Positions 10,540-20,987 of a stretch of DNA of 64,000 nucleotides are shown one piece after another. This DNA comes from Firmicutes bacterium HGW-Firmicutes-11 (lineage in GTDB: Bacteria; Bacillota; Clostridia; Peptostreptococcales; Anaerovoracaceae), in the NCBI GenBank assembly GCA_002840285.1, contig PHAE01000008.1, forward strand, positions 1 to 64,000, read 5' to 3'. Numbering within the stretch: position 1 is the stretch's first letter; the number at the start of each line of letters is the position of its first letter. The notes under the pieces are model-generated. The model worked only from the letters and a program-made list of their open reading frames with translations. It had not been told where the DNA came from and did no database searches. Position numbers and translations under genes: made by a program.

Positions 10540-11285
10540 TTGTTTTCACCTTCCCTTTTGTCTGTTGCCGTAGCAACTGTCATATAACGATAGTTTCGGG
10601 GCTCCTCATAGCGAGGGATCCTGATGTCATCTTTCAAAGTAACGCGGAACACGAGACCCCAGTCTTTTAACAATGTACCATATCCTCCCGGTCCAATCAA
10701 TGCCGCCGACATCCTGGAACCGTCGCCGATCGCACGTACGACAAATGGTCTTGCATAAAATTGTCCGTTGATCCTGACGGTATAGCCTGAACATGAGATC
10801 GAAGAACCGTCGACGATTCTCTGGCCGTTGACTGAAATTGCTTCAGCACCAGAAGCTTTCAATTCATTTATGATCAAAAGGAGATCGGTATCATGTACCA
10901 GGATATCGTTTGGATTTTCCCAGTACTCCAACACACGCGTTCCATCGTCGATCACGATCTCTACGCCGGCTCCAACCATGTCAACAGAACCGCTGGCAAG
11001 GCGAAACAGGGCAATATCAGCATAGAGCTGTTCTGTGAGTGTATTCTTCAGATCTTGACCACTCAACTGAAGCTCCAGATATTCTTCGATCTTCGCCTCG
11101 GTTTCTTTGATTTGAAGTCCGATGCTCTCCATCTCCTTGCGTTCACCTTCGATGGTGACCCGATAATCATCTAGGATTCTTGGAGACACGTAAAGACGCT
11201 GCCCGTTCGACATTTGGGCAAGCACGATCAGCGAGAAACCGATCAGGAGCGCAAATAAAAAAAATGAGATGTTTCGGATCGTCAT
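10536..11285 (-). CDS. DUF881 family protein
   Basis: VEIVIDDGTR...LLLIINELKASGAEAISVNGQRIVDGSSI. Confidence 0.9.
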   Translation of the reverse strand: MTIRNISFFLFALLIGFSLIVLAQMSNGQRLYVSPRILDDYRVTIEGERKEMESIGLQIKETEAKIEEYLELQLSGQDLKNTLTEQLYADIALFRLASGSVDMVGAGVEIVIDDGTRVLEYWENPNDILVHDTDLLLIINELKASGAEAISVNGQRIVDGSSISCSGYTVRINGQFYARPFVVRAIGDGSRMSAALIGPGGYGTLLKDWGLVFRVTLKDDIRIPRYEEPRNYRYMTVATATDKREGENN

Positions 11286-11297
11286 CAGTCACTCTCT

Positions 11298-12077
11298 CTA
11301 CTGTTGAGTCTCGGGGGATTCGACGGGCGTTGCATAGCGAAACCGTATGACTCCGCTGTAACGTGGTATTTCCAGTTCCTCTTGCTTGACGATCGTGACG
11401 GACAGGCCGTAGGTGTTTCTCATGGTTTCGACGATGCCGTACCGGATCGTCAAGGTGGCATCCAGTGTTTCTGCGTTTCCGATCGCCTTGATAATGTAGG
11501 GAGGCGCCGTCGGAACCGTGTTGATGTTCACATTATCTCCTGCAAGGCTGATCTCTGTCGTGGCGATGATCCTCTGTCCGTTGATGGAAATCGCCTCGGC
11601 GCCCGCATCTTTAAGTTTATTGACCAAAGACAACAGCAAATCATAACGAAGCATGATCGTGCTGTAGCCGTCACCGGGATTTTCTTCCGTTGGCACCGGA
11701 TCGTCAACGGTCACGATCACTCCCGGGCCTATGACATCCACGACACCGGCGCTCAGCCGATACCGCTCCAGTTCCTTCGTCGCGGCCTGAAGTAAAGCAT
11801 CTTCACTGAGGGTCTTCTCTTCGATTTCCTTCATGCGGCTTTCCAGCTCCAGATACTCCTGCATGATGGCTTCTTTTTCCACGCGAAGATCCCGGAGTTC
11901 CTGTTCGAGACCCCGTGCCTTTGCAACTGGAATCAGGCCTCCGATATCTGAACTTGCCGTCGTTCCGATTTGTATCGAAATGATCAGCCCGATCAGCAAG
12001 GCCAGTATTGTTATAACGATGATTCCGCTCTTTCGGTTCATTCGCTGTGATCTCCCGTCTTTATTCCTAATCAACAA
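11298..12077 (-). CDS. DUF881 family protein (second tandem copy)
   Basis: GVIVTVDDPVP...YDLLLSLVNKLKDAGAEAISINGQRIIATTEISLAGDNVNINTVPTAPPYIIKAIGN. Confidence 0.9.
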   Translation of the reverse strand: MLIRNKDGRSQRMNRKSGIIVITILALLIGLIISIQIGTTASSDIGGLIPVAKARGLEQELRDLRVEKEAIMQEYLELESRMKEIEEKTLSEDALLQAATKELERYRLSAGVVDVIGPGVIVTVDDPVPTEENPGDGYSTIMLRYDLLLSLVNKLKDAGAEAISINGQRIIATTEISLAGDNVNINTVPTAPPYIIKAIGNAETLDATLTIRYGIVETMRNTYGLSVTIVKQEELEIPRYSGVIRFRYATPVESPETQQ

Positions 12078-12819
12078 GCGGACTAAAGGAGTAATACCCG
12101 TCCCCGCCTACCTTAATCATGCCCCGTTCGATGCCTTGTACGTACAAATCATACAGTACTTCCTTGAGCCCGTCCATGCTTTTCAGTATGTTTTCCGGTG
12201 TGCCCTCACAAGTCAGATTGTCGTAAATATAAGCTTTTATCACCACCGGTGACACTTCGATCCTCTTGAAAAAAAGTTCGTTTTCTTCCATCGCGATCAG
12301 TAGCTGTAATGTGTCATTCAGTACCGCATTCTCTTCTACGACTAAAGGTGTTCCCGGTTCGATGTTGGACAAGGTCAATCCTGACAAGATCGTCAATGCC
12401 GGCTCCACATCCGTCTGTCGCAGAACGATGCCTTCTTTGTCGATCAATATGAAACCTTCGCCATATGGGATGGCTGACGCCTCTTGCCGCTCGGCGACGA
12501 CGATATTGATCCCATCGGGCAACCTTCGGGATACCTTCGCCGTTTTGATATAGGGATCAGCAAGCAATCGTTCCTTCATGTCTCTCGTTGATGTCATGAA
12601 GAGATTCCATGGCTGGGCTACTTCCCCGATCCCCGTCATGCTGATGATCTGCTGCCCGGTATAATAGCTGTTATTTTCTACTGTGATGTCTTCGATGTCG
12701 AAGATCTCGGAAGACAAAAAATAATAGAGGCCAACGCATAGAATCACTGCAAGCAGAAATCGAAGAAAATACCTCTTCTTTTTTCGCTTCTTTCGTTTCT
12801 TTTTAATTTCCTGTTTCAT
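12067..12819 (-). CDS. ftsQ: Cell division protein FtsQ/DivIB
   Basis: N-terminal basic region plus TM helix, then POTRA-like IEDITVENNSYYTGQQIISMTGI...KTAKVSRRLPDGINIVVAERQEASAIPYGEGFILIDKEG. Confidence 0.85.
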   Translation of the reverse strand: MKQEIKKKRKKRKKKRYFLRFLLAVILCVGLYYFLSSEIFDIEDITVENNSYYTGQQIISMTGIGEVAQPWNLFMTSTRDMKERLLADPYIKTAKVSRRLPDGINIVVAERQEASAIPYGEGFILIDKEGIVLRQTDVEPALTILSGLTLSNIEPGTPLVVEENAVLNDTLQLLIAMEENELFFKRIEVSPVVIKAYIYDNLTCEGTPENILKSMDGLKEVLYDLYVQGIERGMIKVGGDGYYSFSPLVD

Positions 12820-13946
12820 ATGTGTTTCCGAATCGTCTCGTTTCTCTCGTTGCTGAGTCCCAGGTGATCGTAGATCGCTTCGGCGCTGTCCAGTCTTCCG
12901 ATCGACGCGCTGGCGCTGGCCATTGCGTTGAGAGAAGGCTTATGGTTCATTAGACGAAGGATCGTTCCAAATAGTTTCTCTTCCGTGAGGTCTTTTTCTT
13001 CGATCAGCACCGCGCCTCCCCGGTCGGCAACGACCTTGGCGTTGTAGTATTGATGATTTCCCGTGACATTTGGGGAAGGAATCAGGATGCTGGGTTTCCC
13101 GCAGGCCGTGATCTCTGCTATCGTCAGTGCTCCCGCTCTTCCTATGACCAAATCTGCCGCAAGCAGATATTCGTTCATATCATCGACATATGGCCTAAGC
13201 GTCAGCTTTTGTGCAAGTTCATCCGGCAGGGCTGACATCCGTTGCTTGATTTCATCAAAATGCTTTCGTCCGGTGATAAAAAAGAGCCGTAGCTTAGGGA
13301 CTGCAAGTAGCTTTTCTCCGATCTCCTCGATAACACTGTTGATCCGTTCTGATCCCAGGCTGCCTCCAAAGCAAAGCACTCCAAAATCAGAGTCTCCGAG
13401 TCCAAGCCGATCTCTTCCATTGCCCGGACCGACAAAAAGAAATCCCTTTCGGATCGGGTTGCCGGTGACCACAAGTTTATTTGGCTGTTTGAAGTATGCC
13501 TTCGACTCAGGAAAGCTGAGAAACACTTTTTCCGCGTAGCGCTCCAACAGCCGGTTGGTCAGACCGGGCAGCGCATTCTGTTCATGAAGAAATGTTCGGA
13601 TGCCTCTTCTTCCAGCGGCTCGGATCACGGGACCGCAGACGTATCCGCCGGTTCCGATGACAACATCCGGTCGAAATTCATCCAGGATCTGCTTGGCTTG
13701 TGCAGTTCCTTTTATAAAGTCGACAAGGGTTTTAAAATTCCTGTGGAAGTGCCTTCGATGGATCCCGCTGGCAGAAATGAACCGTATGTCATAACCGTTC
13801 TGGGGAACCAGATTTTTTTCCATTCCTCGTTCGGTCCCGATAAACAAAATCTCTGCATCCGGATGTTTCCGCCGGATCTTGTCTGCGATGGAAATGGCCG
13901 GATAAATGTGTCCTCCGGTACCACCGCCGGTCATGATTATTTTCAT
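12816..13946 (-). CDS. murG: UDP-GlcNAc:undecaprenyl-PP-MurNAc-pentapeptide transferase MurG
   Basis: Start assigned at MKIIMTGGGTGGHIYPA (cat 13944-13946); the longer 474-aa ORF overlaps ftsW. Confidence 0.96.
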   Translation of the reverse strand: MKIIMTGGGTGGHIYPAISIADKIRRKHPDAEILFIGTERGMEKNLVPQNGYDIRFISASGIHRRHFHRNFKTLVDFIKGTAQAKQILDEFRPDVVIGTGGYVCGPVIRAAGRRGIRTFLHEQNALPGLTNRLLERYAEKVFLSFPESKAYFKQPNKLVVTGNPIRKGFLFVGPGNGRDRLGLGDSDFGVLCFGGSLGSERINSVIEEIGEKLLAVPKLRLFFITGRKHFDEIKQRMSALPDELAQKLTLRPYVDDMNEYLLAADLVIGRAGALTIAEITACGKPSILIPSPNVTGNHQYYNAKVVADRGGAVLIEEKDLTEEKLFGTILRLMNHKPSLNAMASASASIGRLDSAEAIYDHLGLSNERNETIRKHI

Positions 13947-13966
13947 ACTCGCTCCTGCTTTGACGA

Positions 13967-15097
13967 TCATCCGGTCCTTGTGTGCCGGGAGATATTGAGT
14001 AGTATGCCAAAGGAACCCATGAACAGCAGCAATGCATTTCCTCCATAACTCACAAAGGGAAGCGTGATCCCTGTCGGAGGCATAGAAGAAGTGACGACCG
14101 CAATATTCAAAATGACCTGTACCGCCAACATGATCGTGATCCCGGATGCGATCAGCATCCCAAACCGGTCCGGCGCATTCATGGCGATCTGCGAACCTCT
14201 CCATATCAGTATAATATATGCTGCGACCAATAGCAAACACCCGACAAAGCCGAGTTCCTCTCCGATGATCGACAGAATGAAGTCATTTTGCGGTTCCGGC
14301 AGATACAGCGTCTTTTGGATACTCTTGCCAAGACCGACTCCGAACAAGCCACCGGAGCCAAGCGCAAGCAGAGATTGAATGACTTGCCAGCCGCTGCCGA
14401 GGGGATCCTGAAACGGATCTAAAAAACTGGTGAAGCGCGACAGCCAGTACCCGTCTTCATCGGTTTTTATCATTGCAAAGATACCGGCAGCTCCAGCGCC
14501 GGCAACCGCAACAAAATAAAACAGATTCAACCCGGCGACGAACATCATTCCCACGATGATCGCGCAAATGGTGATCGCGGTTGAAAGATTGGGCTGCAGG
14601 ATGATCAATCCGAAATACACCGCACACAGGAGTAAAAGCGGGAACACGCCACGGGTAAAGGAACGGATCCTCTGGGCATCAACGGATAAAAACCAGGCGA
14701 CGAAAAGAATGGCGCAGATTTTTGCAACCTCACTGGGCATCAAGGTAAATCCTCCGACTCCCAGCCATCGGGTCGCATTGTTCCTTGTAATGCCAAGATC
14801 CGTCAACAAAAGCAACAAGAGAATCAAGCTGACGACAAGAAGCGCCGGCGCAAACTTTCGATAAATACGGTAATTGAGAAGCGCTGTGATCAGCATCAAG
14901 ACTGCGCCTGCGACCGCCCACATGATATGGTCTTTCAAATAAGCGTACGGATCTCCGGTCTCGCTGATCGAACTGTAGTAGCTGGCGCTGAAGACCATGA
15001 TGATACCGAACACCACCAGCGCCAAGACCAGGATCGTCAGCACGAAGTCTCCGGATTTGAATTTCATTTTTCGGCTTTTGTTTTTATTCTTGGCCAT
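13967..15097 (-). CDS. ftsW: FtsW/SpoVE SEDS-family lipid II polymerase
   Basis: 376 aa; VFGIIMVFSASYYSS..., LGVGGFTLMPSEVAKI, GEELGFVGCLLL. Confidence 0.95.
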   Translation of the reverse strand: MAKNKNKSRKMKFKSGDFVLTILVLALVVFGIIMVFSASYYSSISETGDPYAYLKDHIMWAVAGAVLMLITALLNYRIYRKFAPALLVVSLILLLLLLTDLGITRNNATRWLGVGGFTLMPSEVAKICAILFVAWFLSVDAQRIRSFTRGVFPLLLLCAVYFGLIILQPNLSTAITICAIIVGMMFVAGLNLFYFVAVAGAGAAGIFAMIKTDEDGYWLSRFTSFLDPFQDPLGSGWQVIQSLLALGSGGLFGVGLGKSIQKTLYLPEPQNDFILSIIGEELGFVGCLLLVAAYIILIWRGSQIAMNAPDRFGMLIASGITIMLAVQVILNIAVVTSSMPPTGITLPFVSYGGNALLLFMGSFGILLNISRHTRTG

Positions 15098-16487
15098 GTT
15101 CCCGCCCGTCTGTCGTTTTCAAATTGCCTAGAGTTGCAACGCATTTTTTGAAATGCTCGCCCCTTTCTTCAAAACAGGAGTACATATCCCAACTCGCACA
15201 AGCAGGAGACAGCAACACCGTCTCTCCCGGAGACGCCGCCCGATAGGCGGCTCCTACGCTCTCCTCCATACCCGCGGTCATGATGATATTGGAAAATCCC
15301 GCTGCCAATGCTGCGTCCCGGATCTTTGGCCCAGTCTTGCCCATCAAAACGAGAGTGTGTACCTTGTTGCCAAAAGCACCTAAAAAGTCATCATATGTGG
15401 ACTCTTTGTCATATCCTCCCGCAATCAGGACGGTACCGCCTTCCATCGCCTCGATCGCTTTGATCGAAGCGTCAGGATTTGTCCCTTTGGAGTCGTTGAC
15501 GAATCGAATTCCATTGATTTCTCCCACATACTCCAGACGGTGAGCCACCCCCTGGAATCGTTTCATGGTATCTCCGATCTCAGCAGGGTCAATCCCGGCA
15601 AAAAAGGCGATCGCAGCTGCTGCTAAAGCATTCTCCAGGTTGTGGGAGCCGGGGATCCTCAATTCGCTCACAGAGCAGATCCTGTGGCGATCTCCTGCCT
15701 GGTCCCGGATGATGATGTCTCCTTCGAGAACGAACGCACCGAAACTCAATTCCTGCTTTCTGCTGAACGGCACCATCGTGGCTGGGCAGAAGGCTGAAAC
15801 TTTCCAGCTTTCCGGGTCATCCCGATTGACGATGAAGAAATCGGTGATTCCTTGATTCATAAAGATCCTGGCCTTTGCCGCCCCATATTCTTCCAAAGTC
15901 CCGTGTCGATCCATGTGGTCCGGTGTGATGTTCAGCAAAGCGGCGATCTTTGGTCGAAATTCCCGAATCGTTTCCAGTTGAAAACTGCTGATCTCGGTGA
16001 TCATCCATGTGTCTTTTGATGCAGAGATGGCTTTCGTTGTGACCGCCACACCGACGTTTCCGACGACTTCCGTCGACAGGCCGGCATTCTTAAAAATTTC
16101 GCCTACAAGGACGGTGGTCGTCGTTTTACCATTGGTCCCTGTTATGGCGACGTAATTCGCCTCTGCCATAAGCCATGCCAGTTCGATTTCGCCGATCACT
16201 GGCACGCCTGCCTTCATTGCTCTTCTGCCTAGAGGCCCGTCTGGTGAAATCCCGGGGCTCAGCACAATAAGATCATACCCCTCCATGGAAGTCGGCTCAC
16301 TGCCAAGAAGGAGTTCCACTTGGTTTTTTTCTAAAAAAGAAAGCAATGCCGGATCCAATTCTTCCCGGCTCTTTCGGTCGGTCGCTGCGACATCAACTTC
16401 TTTTTTCAATAACGCTTCTACTGCGCCGATCCCTGACATTCCCAGACCGGCCACAAGAATCCGCTTTCCTTCCAGATCCATTTCCAT
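15084..16487 (-). CDS. murD: UDP-N-acetylmuramoylalanine--D-glutamate ligase
   Basis: MEMDLEGKRILVAGLGMSGIGA...AITGTNGKTTTTVLVGEIF...DHMDRHGT...NDSKGTNPDASIKAIEA. Start chosen at 16487. Confidence 0.96.
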   Translation of the reverse strand: MEMDLEGKRILVAGLGMSGIGAVEALLKKEVDVAATDRKSREELDPALLSFLEKNQVELLLGSEPTSMEGYDLIVLSPGISPDGPLGRRAMKAGVPVIGEIELAWLMAEANYVAITGTNGKTTTTVLVGEIFKNAGLSTEVVGNVGVAVTTKAISASKDTWMITEISSFQLETIREFRPKIAALLNITPDHMDRHGTLEEYGAAKARIFMNQGITDFFIVNRDDPESWKVSAFCPATMVPFSRKQELSFGAFVLEGDIIIRDQAGDRHRICSVSELRIPGSHNLENALAAAAIAFFAGIDPAEIGDTMKRFQGVAHRLEYVGEINGIRFVNDSKGTNPDASIKAIEAMEGGTVLIAGGYDKESTYDDFLGAFGNKVHTLVLMGKTGPKIRDAALAAGFSNIIMTAGMEESVGAAYRAASPGETVLLSPACASWDMYSCFEERGEHFKKCVATLGNLKTTDGREHGQE

Positions 16488-16497
16488 CCTCTTTTCC

Positions 16498-17463
16498 TTA
16501 CTTTGCAAGCGCCAGCCATCCCAGACCACAAAAAACTACGGTTGCGATCCAAAAGACGGCGACGACTTTTGATTCTTTCCATCCGGACAACTCAAAGTGA
16601 TGATGAAGCGGCGCCATCCGAAACAGTCGTTTGCCGTTCGTTTTTTTGAAGTATAGAACTTGAAGCAGCACAGAGAGCGCCTCTGCAACGTAAACAGCTC
16701 CGACCACCGGAAGCAACAGTTCCACTTCCATGATGATAGCGACGGCAGCCAACCCGCCGCCCAGCGCCATCGATCCCGTATCTCCCATGAAGATCCTGGC
16801 GGGGTGCCGGTTGTAAAACAGAAAACCGAGACAGGCTCCTGCAAGGGCTATGCTGTATACACCGGCAGGCAAAACGGATAACGCGACAGCAACAGCAGCA
16901 AAAAATGCCGCCACAAAAAATGTGACTCCAGCTGCCAGTCCGTCCAATCCATCAGTAAGATTGACACTGTTTGCCATCGCAACGACCACAAAAATAAGAA
17001 AAGGCACGGCGAACCATCCAAAGTCCAAGGCTCTGCCCAGAAACGGGATCGCGATCATCGTGCCGCTGTCAGATGCGGAGACATGATAGAGTGCCAGCCC
17101 TGCTGCTATCACGATCTGAATCAATAATTTTTGCCCTACAGTAAGACCAAGACTTCTCCTTCGGGCAACTTTGACGAAATCATCAAGAAATCCCAGAAAA
17201 CCAAATGCGACAAACACTGCTAAAACTATGATCAGTTCTTTGTCTGGTCCGATGGTCACCAGTGATGCGATGACGACGGTACCGATCAAAACGATTCCAC
17301 CCATGGTAGGAGTACCGCTTTTCACCAGATGGGAACTGGGTCCGTCTTCACGGATGCTTTGCCCCGCCCGGATACGTCTGAGTACCGGAATCAGCAACGG
17401 TGTCCCCGCCAACGTGAGTACAAGCGCAATCAACGCCGGTAAAATGAGTTGGGATTGTTCCAT
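16498..17463 (-). CDS. mraY: Phospho-N-acetylmuramoyl-pentapeptide transferase
   Basis: 321 aa; TPTMGGIVLI, ANSVNLTDGLDGLAAG, FMGDTGSMALGG, MAPLHHHFELSGWKE. Confidence 0.97.
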   Translation of the reverse strand: MEQSQLILPALIALVLTLAGTPLLIPVLRRIRAGQSIREDGPSSHLVKSGTPTMGGIVLIGTVVIASLVTIGPDKELIIVLAVFVAFGFLGFLDDFVKVARRRSLGLTVGQKLLIQIVIAAGLALYHVSASDSGTMIAIPFLGRALDFGWFAVPFLIFVVVAMANSVNLTDGLDGLAAGVTFFVAAFFAAVAVALSVLPAGVYSIALAGACLGFLFYNRHPARIFMGDTGSMALGGGLAAVAIIMEVELLLPVVGAVYVAEALSVLLQVLYFKKTNGKRLFRMAPLHHHFELSGWKESKVVAVFWIATVVFCGLGWLALAK

Positions 17464-17472
17464 CAGTTTGAC

Positions 17473-18861
17473 CTATTTCCTTCCGGTTTCCAGCAACGCA
17501 ACGATATGATCCATTTCCATACCCCTGGAACCTTTCACCAGTACCGTATCCCCAGTCCGAATCCATTGGTCCAGGACTTCCCTGAGGAGTTCCTGATTGT
17601 CAAAGTGGATCGCTCTCGCACTTCCTCCTTCAGCTCCTGAGGAGATGTGCCTGGCGTTTTTACCAACTGATATTACCACATCGATGCCCGATTTTAAAGC
17701 ATATTCTCCGACTTCCCGATGATGAAGCTCTTCCTCAGGTCCCAATTCAAACATGTCTCCGAGAATGGCTATTTTCCGTCCGCCTGCGGATGCGGACAGC
17801 ACATCGATTGCCGCCCGCATGGAATCCGGACTGGCGTTGTAAGTATCATCTATGATGCGAATACCTCTGATCTCTTTGATGTTCAAGCGCTTATCGGTGG
17901 CTGTGGCCTTGGCAAGCCCTCGCGCCGCCGTTTGCAGATCGATGCCCAGACAAGTTGCGGCTCCTACTGCCATTGCGCTGTTTCCGGCATTGTGAAGCCC
18001 TGCCATGGACAAGGTGAAGTCTGCGGTTTCCGATTCCGACTGCAAGGTGAAGACGATCCCGTCCTGCCCCCGGCTCTCTGCACTGACGATCCTGATATCC
18101 GCATGATCCGACCGACCTACCCTAACCACATGATACGGTCCCTCCGGTCGAAATCCAGACAGCAAGTCGTTGTCGGTGTTGATGACCAAGGTATCTCCAT
18201 CTTCCAGAAGTGAAGCGATCTCCAGTTTGGCTGCCAATATGTTTTCTCTGCTTCCCAGCCGCTCCAGATGAGAATGCCCGACGTTGGTGATCAGGCCGAT
18301 CTGCGGACGAAAGATCTCCACCAGACGCCGAATCTCGCCGATTCGGTCCATACCAAGTTCAAACACAGCCGCCTCTGTCGTTTCGTCGATCTCGAAGATC
18401 GACAGCGGCAAACCGATAAGATTGTTCAGGTTCCCTCGATTGCGAACGGTTTTATACCGTTCCGAAAGAATATGGAAGAGCAGCTCCTTCGTCGTGGTTT
18501 TACCGGTGCTACCGGTGACGGCAATTCGGTGCAACTGAAACTGACGCAGATAATAGGCTGCCAGATCCTGCAACGCAAGCAAGGTGTCGTCTACCTTGAT
18601 GACAACGACGTCTTTGCTTTTTGCCCGACTTAAAACAGGTGCAGGATCTTCAGAGCAGACCAGCACCGCAGCCCCTGCATCGATGGCGTCAAACATGAAA
18701 TCATGACCGTTGAAACGGTCTCCGATCAACGGGAAAAAAGCCATCCTTGGTTTTAGTGCTCTTGAATCCGTTGAGATCCCAAGTATCCATGATTCCGCAT
18801 CACCACACACAAGGGAACCGGACATTGCTTTCGCAACCTCTCTTGCCATAAGTTTCTTCAT
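17473..18861 (-). CDS. murF: UDP-N-acetylmuramoyl-tripeptide--D-alanyl-D-alanine ligase
   Basis: AVTGSTGKTTTKELLFHIL...RNRGNLNNLIGLPLSI...IIDDTYNASPDSMRAAIDVL. Confidence 0.96.
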   Translation of the reverse strand: MKKLMAREVAKAMSGSLVCGDAESWILGISTDSRALKPRMAFFPLIGDRFNGHDFMFDAIDAGAAVLVCSEDPAPVLSRAKSKDVVVIKVDDTLLALQDLAAYYLRQFQLHRIAVTGSTGKTTTKELLFHILSERYKTVRNRGNLNNLIGLPLSIFEIDETTEAAVFELGMDRIGEIRRLVEIFRPQIGLITNVGHSHLERLGSRENILAAKLEIASLLEDGDTLVINTDNDLLSGFRPEGPYHVVRVGRSDHADIRIVSAESRGQDGIVFTLQSESETADFTLSMAGLHNAGNSAMAVGAATCLGIDLQTAARGLAKATATDKRLNIKEIRGIRIIDDTYNASPDSMRAAIDVLSASAGGRKIAILGDMFELGPEEELHHREVGEYALKSGIDVVISVGKNARHISSGAEGGSARAIHFDNQELLREVLDQWIRTGDTVLVKGSRGMEMDHIVALLETGRK

Positions 18862-18872
18862 ACTGCAAACTC

Positions 18873-20879
18873 CTACTTCCAGTACAGATAAACGCTGCTT
18901 CCTTTTTCCGCTTTTTCTCCCGGCTTTGGGTATTGGTCGATGATCGTGAAATCCTCGTCCGTCTGGGTATCCGGCGCTATTACGTAATTCAATTCGACAC
19001 CTCCAAGAATACCGATGGCATCGCTGAAACTTTCACCGGTGACGGATGGCACAGACACCATGTCATTCTCCAGCAAGTCTCGTTCCTCATCGCTGTATTT
19101 TTTCTCTACGTTCAGATATCGAAGTGTGTTCTCCAGAATCGTTTTGGCTCCCGGCGCCGCGGTCAGGCTCCCGAATTTGACTCCCTGCGGAGAATCGACC
19201 ACAAGAAGGATCGCTACTTTGGGATCATCCATCGGCGCCATCCCGATGAATGAGGAATATGTGTCATCGATGTAGACACCGTTTTCCACTTTGTTTGCCG
19301 TTCCGGTCTTTCCGCCGATGCGATATCCGGGGATCTTCGCTGTTCCGCCGCCGCCTTCGGCAACGACTGATTCCATGATCAGGCTCATCTCTTCTGCAGT
19401 CTGTCTTGAAATGACTTGCCTGACTTCCACCGGATCAAATTCCCGGACAACGTTCCCTTCCGCATCGAGCAATGCCTTGACGAGTCTTGGCTGCATCATC
19501 ATTCCTTCATTTCCCAGTGCGGAGACAGCTGTCATGAGGCTGATGGGAGTGACTGCAATGCCCTGGCCGTAGGACATGGTCGCAAGGCCGACCGGACCTG
19601 CCGTATCCTTGTTCTGTAAGAGGTTTCCGGCTTCTCCGGGAAAGTCGATTCCGGTTTTTTCCATTAACCCAAATTGATTCAGATAATGATAGTAGGTTTC
19701 CAGGCCTAATCGCTGAGAAATCTGTACGAAAACAGGATTGCAGGAATTCTGAACAGCTTCGGTCACGGTTTGCAGGCCATGGGGATTGTAAGATCTCCAA
19801 CAATTCAATGTCGAGCCGGCAATGTGGATCGATCCAGTACAGGTAAAAGTTTCAAGCGGATTGGTTACCTTTTCTTCCAAAGCAATCGCTGTGGTTATGA
19901 GTTTGAATGTGGATCCCGGTTCATAGGTGTCGTTGATCATTGGATTTCGCCACATTTCGTTCCAGAAATCCATCTTTTCAGCATCGGTCATGGACTGCAG
20001 CAGTTCCGCCTGTTCCGGATCCGGTGGTGTCCTCGGATCGTTGGGATCGAATTCCGGCGTGGAGGCAATTGCCAGGACTTCACCGGTCGACGGATCCATG
20101 ATCAGGCAGAAAACCCGTTTGGAACTGGTTGTCTGCTGCACCTCAAGAATCGCCTTTTCCACATAGTGCTGGATGACTTCATCGATGGTCAGCATGACCG
20201 ACAAGCCGTCTTCTGCCTGGAAGTACTTTTCGATCCCGAAAGCCAGGCTGTCGCCTGTCACATCGGTATTGGCAATCGAGCGGCCTGGCCGGCCCGCAAG
20301 ATACTTGTCATATCTCAGCTCGATCCCGGAAAGTCCATTGTTGTCATCGGTGGTGCTTCCCAGAAGATGAGCCGCGAAGGATCCCAGAGGATAATAGCGT
20401 TTGACGTCTTCGGTGATGGATATGCCGGGCAGTCTAGCCTCTCTGATCTGATCTGCAACTTCCTTGTCGATGTATTTTGCAAGCTTTACGATCGATCGTT
20501 CCCTTGTGATAAGTTCCTGCACCGTTGCGCTGTCTATGGATAGCAGTTCAGAAAGCTTCGCTGCCGTCGCGCTCACCTGTTGTTGTGATTCCTCGTCGGT
20601 TCTTGCCGACGCAACATCGGCAGGTCTCGCCCAGATCGTATTTTTGACTGCACTGATCGCCAGTTCCTTGCTATTGCGGTCAAAGATGACGCCACGTTTC
20701 GCAGGGATCGGCATATCCCTCGTCTGCTGTTCGGTTGCCAATCTTGCATATCGTTCCATTGCAACGACCTGGATCCACCCGATGCGAAATGCCAAACCGG
20801 TGCAAAGCAACGAAAAGATCAAGAAGAGAAAGATCAGTCTTCGTTTGCTCAACTGTGTCGGATTGATTTCTTTTTTCAT
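18873..20879 (-). CDS. Penicillin-binding protein 2/FtsI/SpoVD-like transpeptidase with C-terminal PASTA domain
   Basis: MKKEINPTQLSKRRLIFLF...YEPGSTFKLITTAIAL...SCNPVFVQIS...GGKTGTANKV...VPSVTGESFSDAIGILGG. Start chosen at 20879. Confidence 0.94.
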   Translation of the reverse strand: MKKEINPTQLSKRRLIFLFLIFSLLCTGLAFRIGWIQVVAMERYARLATEQQTRDMPIPAKRGVIFDRNSKELAISAVKNTIWARPADVASARTDEESQQQVSATAAKLSELLSIDSATVQELITRERSIVKLAKYIDKEVADQIREARLPGISITEDVKRYYPLGSFAAHLLGSTTDDNNGLSGIELRYDKYLAGRPGRSIANTDVTGDSLAFGIEKYFQAEDGLSVMLTIDEVIQHYVEKAILEVQQTTSSKRVFCLIMDPSTGEVLAIASTPEFDPNDPRTPPDPEQAELLQSMTDAEKMDFWNEMWRNPMINDTYEPGSTFKLITTAIALEEKVTNPLETFTCTGSIHIAGSTLNCWRSYNPHGLQTVTEAVQNSCNPVFVQISQRLGLETYYHYLNQFGLMEKTGIDFPGEAGNLLQNKDTAGPVGLATMSYGQGIAVTPISLMTAVSALGNEGMMMQPRLVKALLDAEGNVVREFDPVEVRQVISRQTAEEMSLIMESVVAEGGGGTAKIPGYRIGGKTGTANKVENGVYIDDTYSSFIGMAPMDDPKVAILLVVDSPQGVKFGSLTAAPGAKTILENTLRYLNVEKKYSDEERDLLENDMVSVPSVTGESFSDAIGILGGVELNYVIAPDTQTDEDFTIIDQYPKPGEKAEKGSSVYLYWK

Positions 20880-20987
20880 AATCGTCCCGCCTGCTTCTAA
20901 ATGAAAAAACCGGACATCCAAATTCAAACATAATTCAGTTATCCGGACCATTGTACCATATGCAATTATTCTATGGACGATTGTTTG

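Noticed and set aside
13947-14240. N-terminal extension of the 474-aa murG ORF
   Set aside because: The extension overlaps ftsW and lacks family similarity; MurG starts at MKIIMTGGGTGGH.
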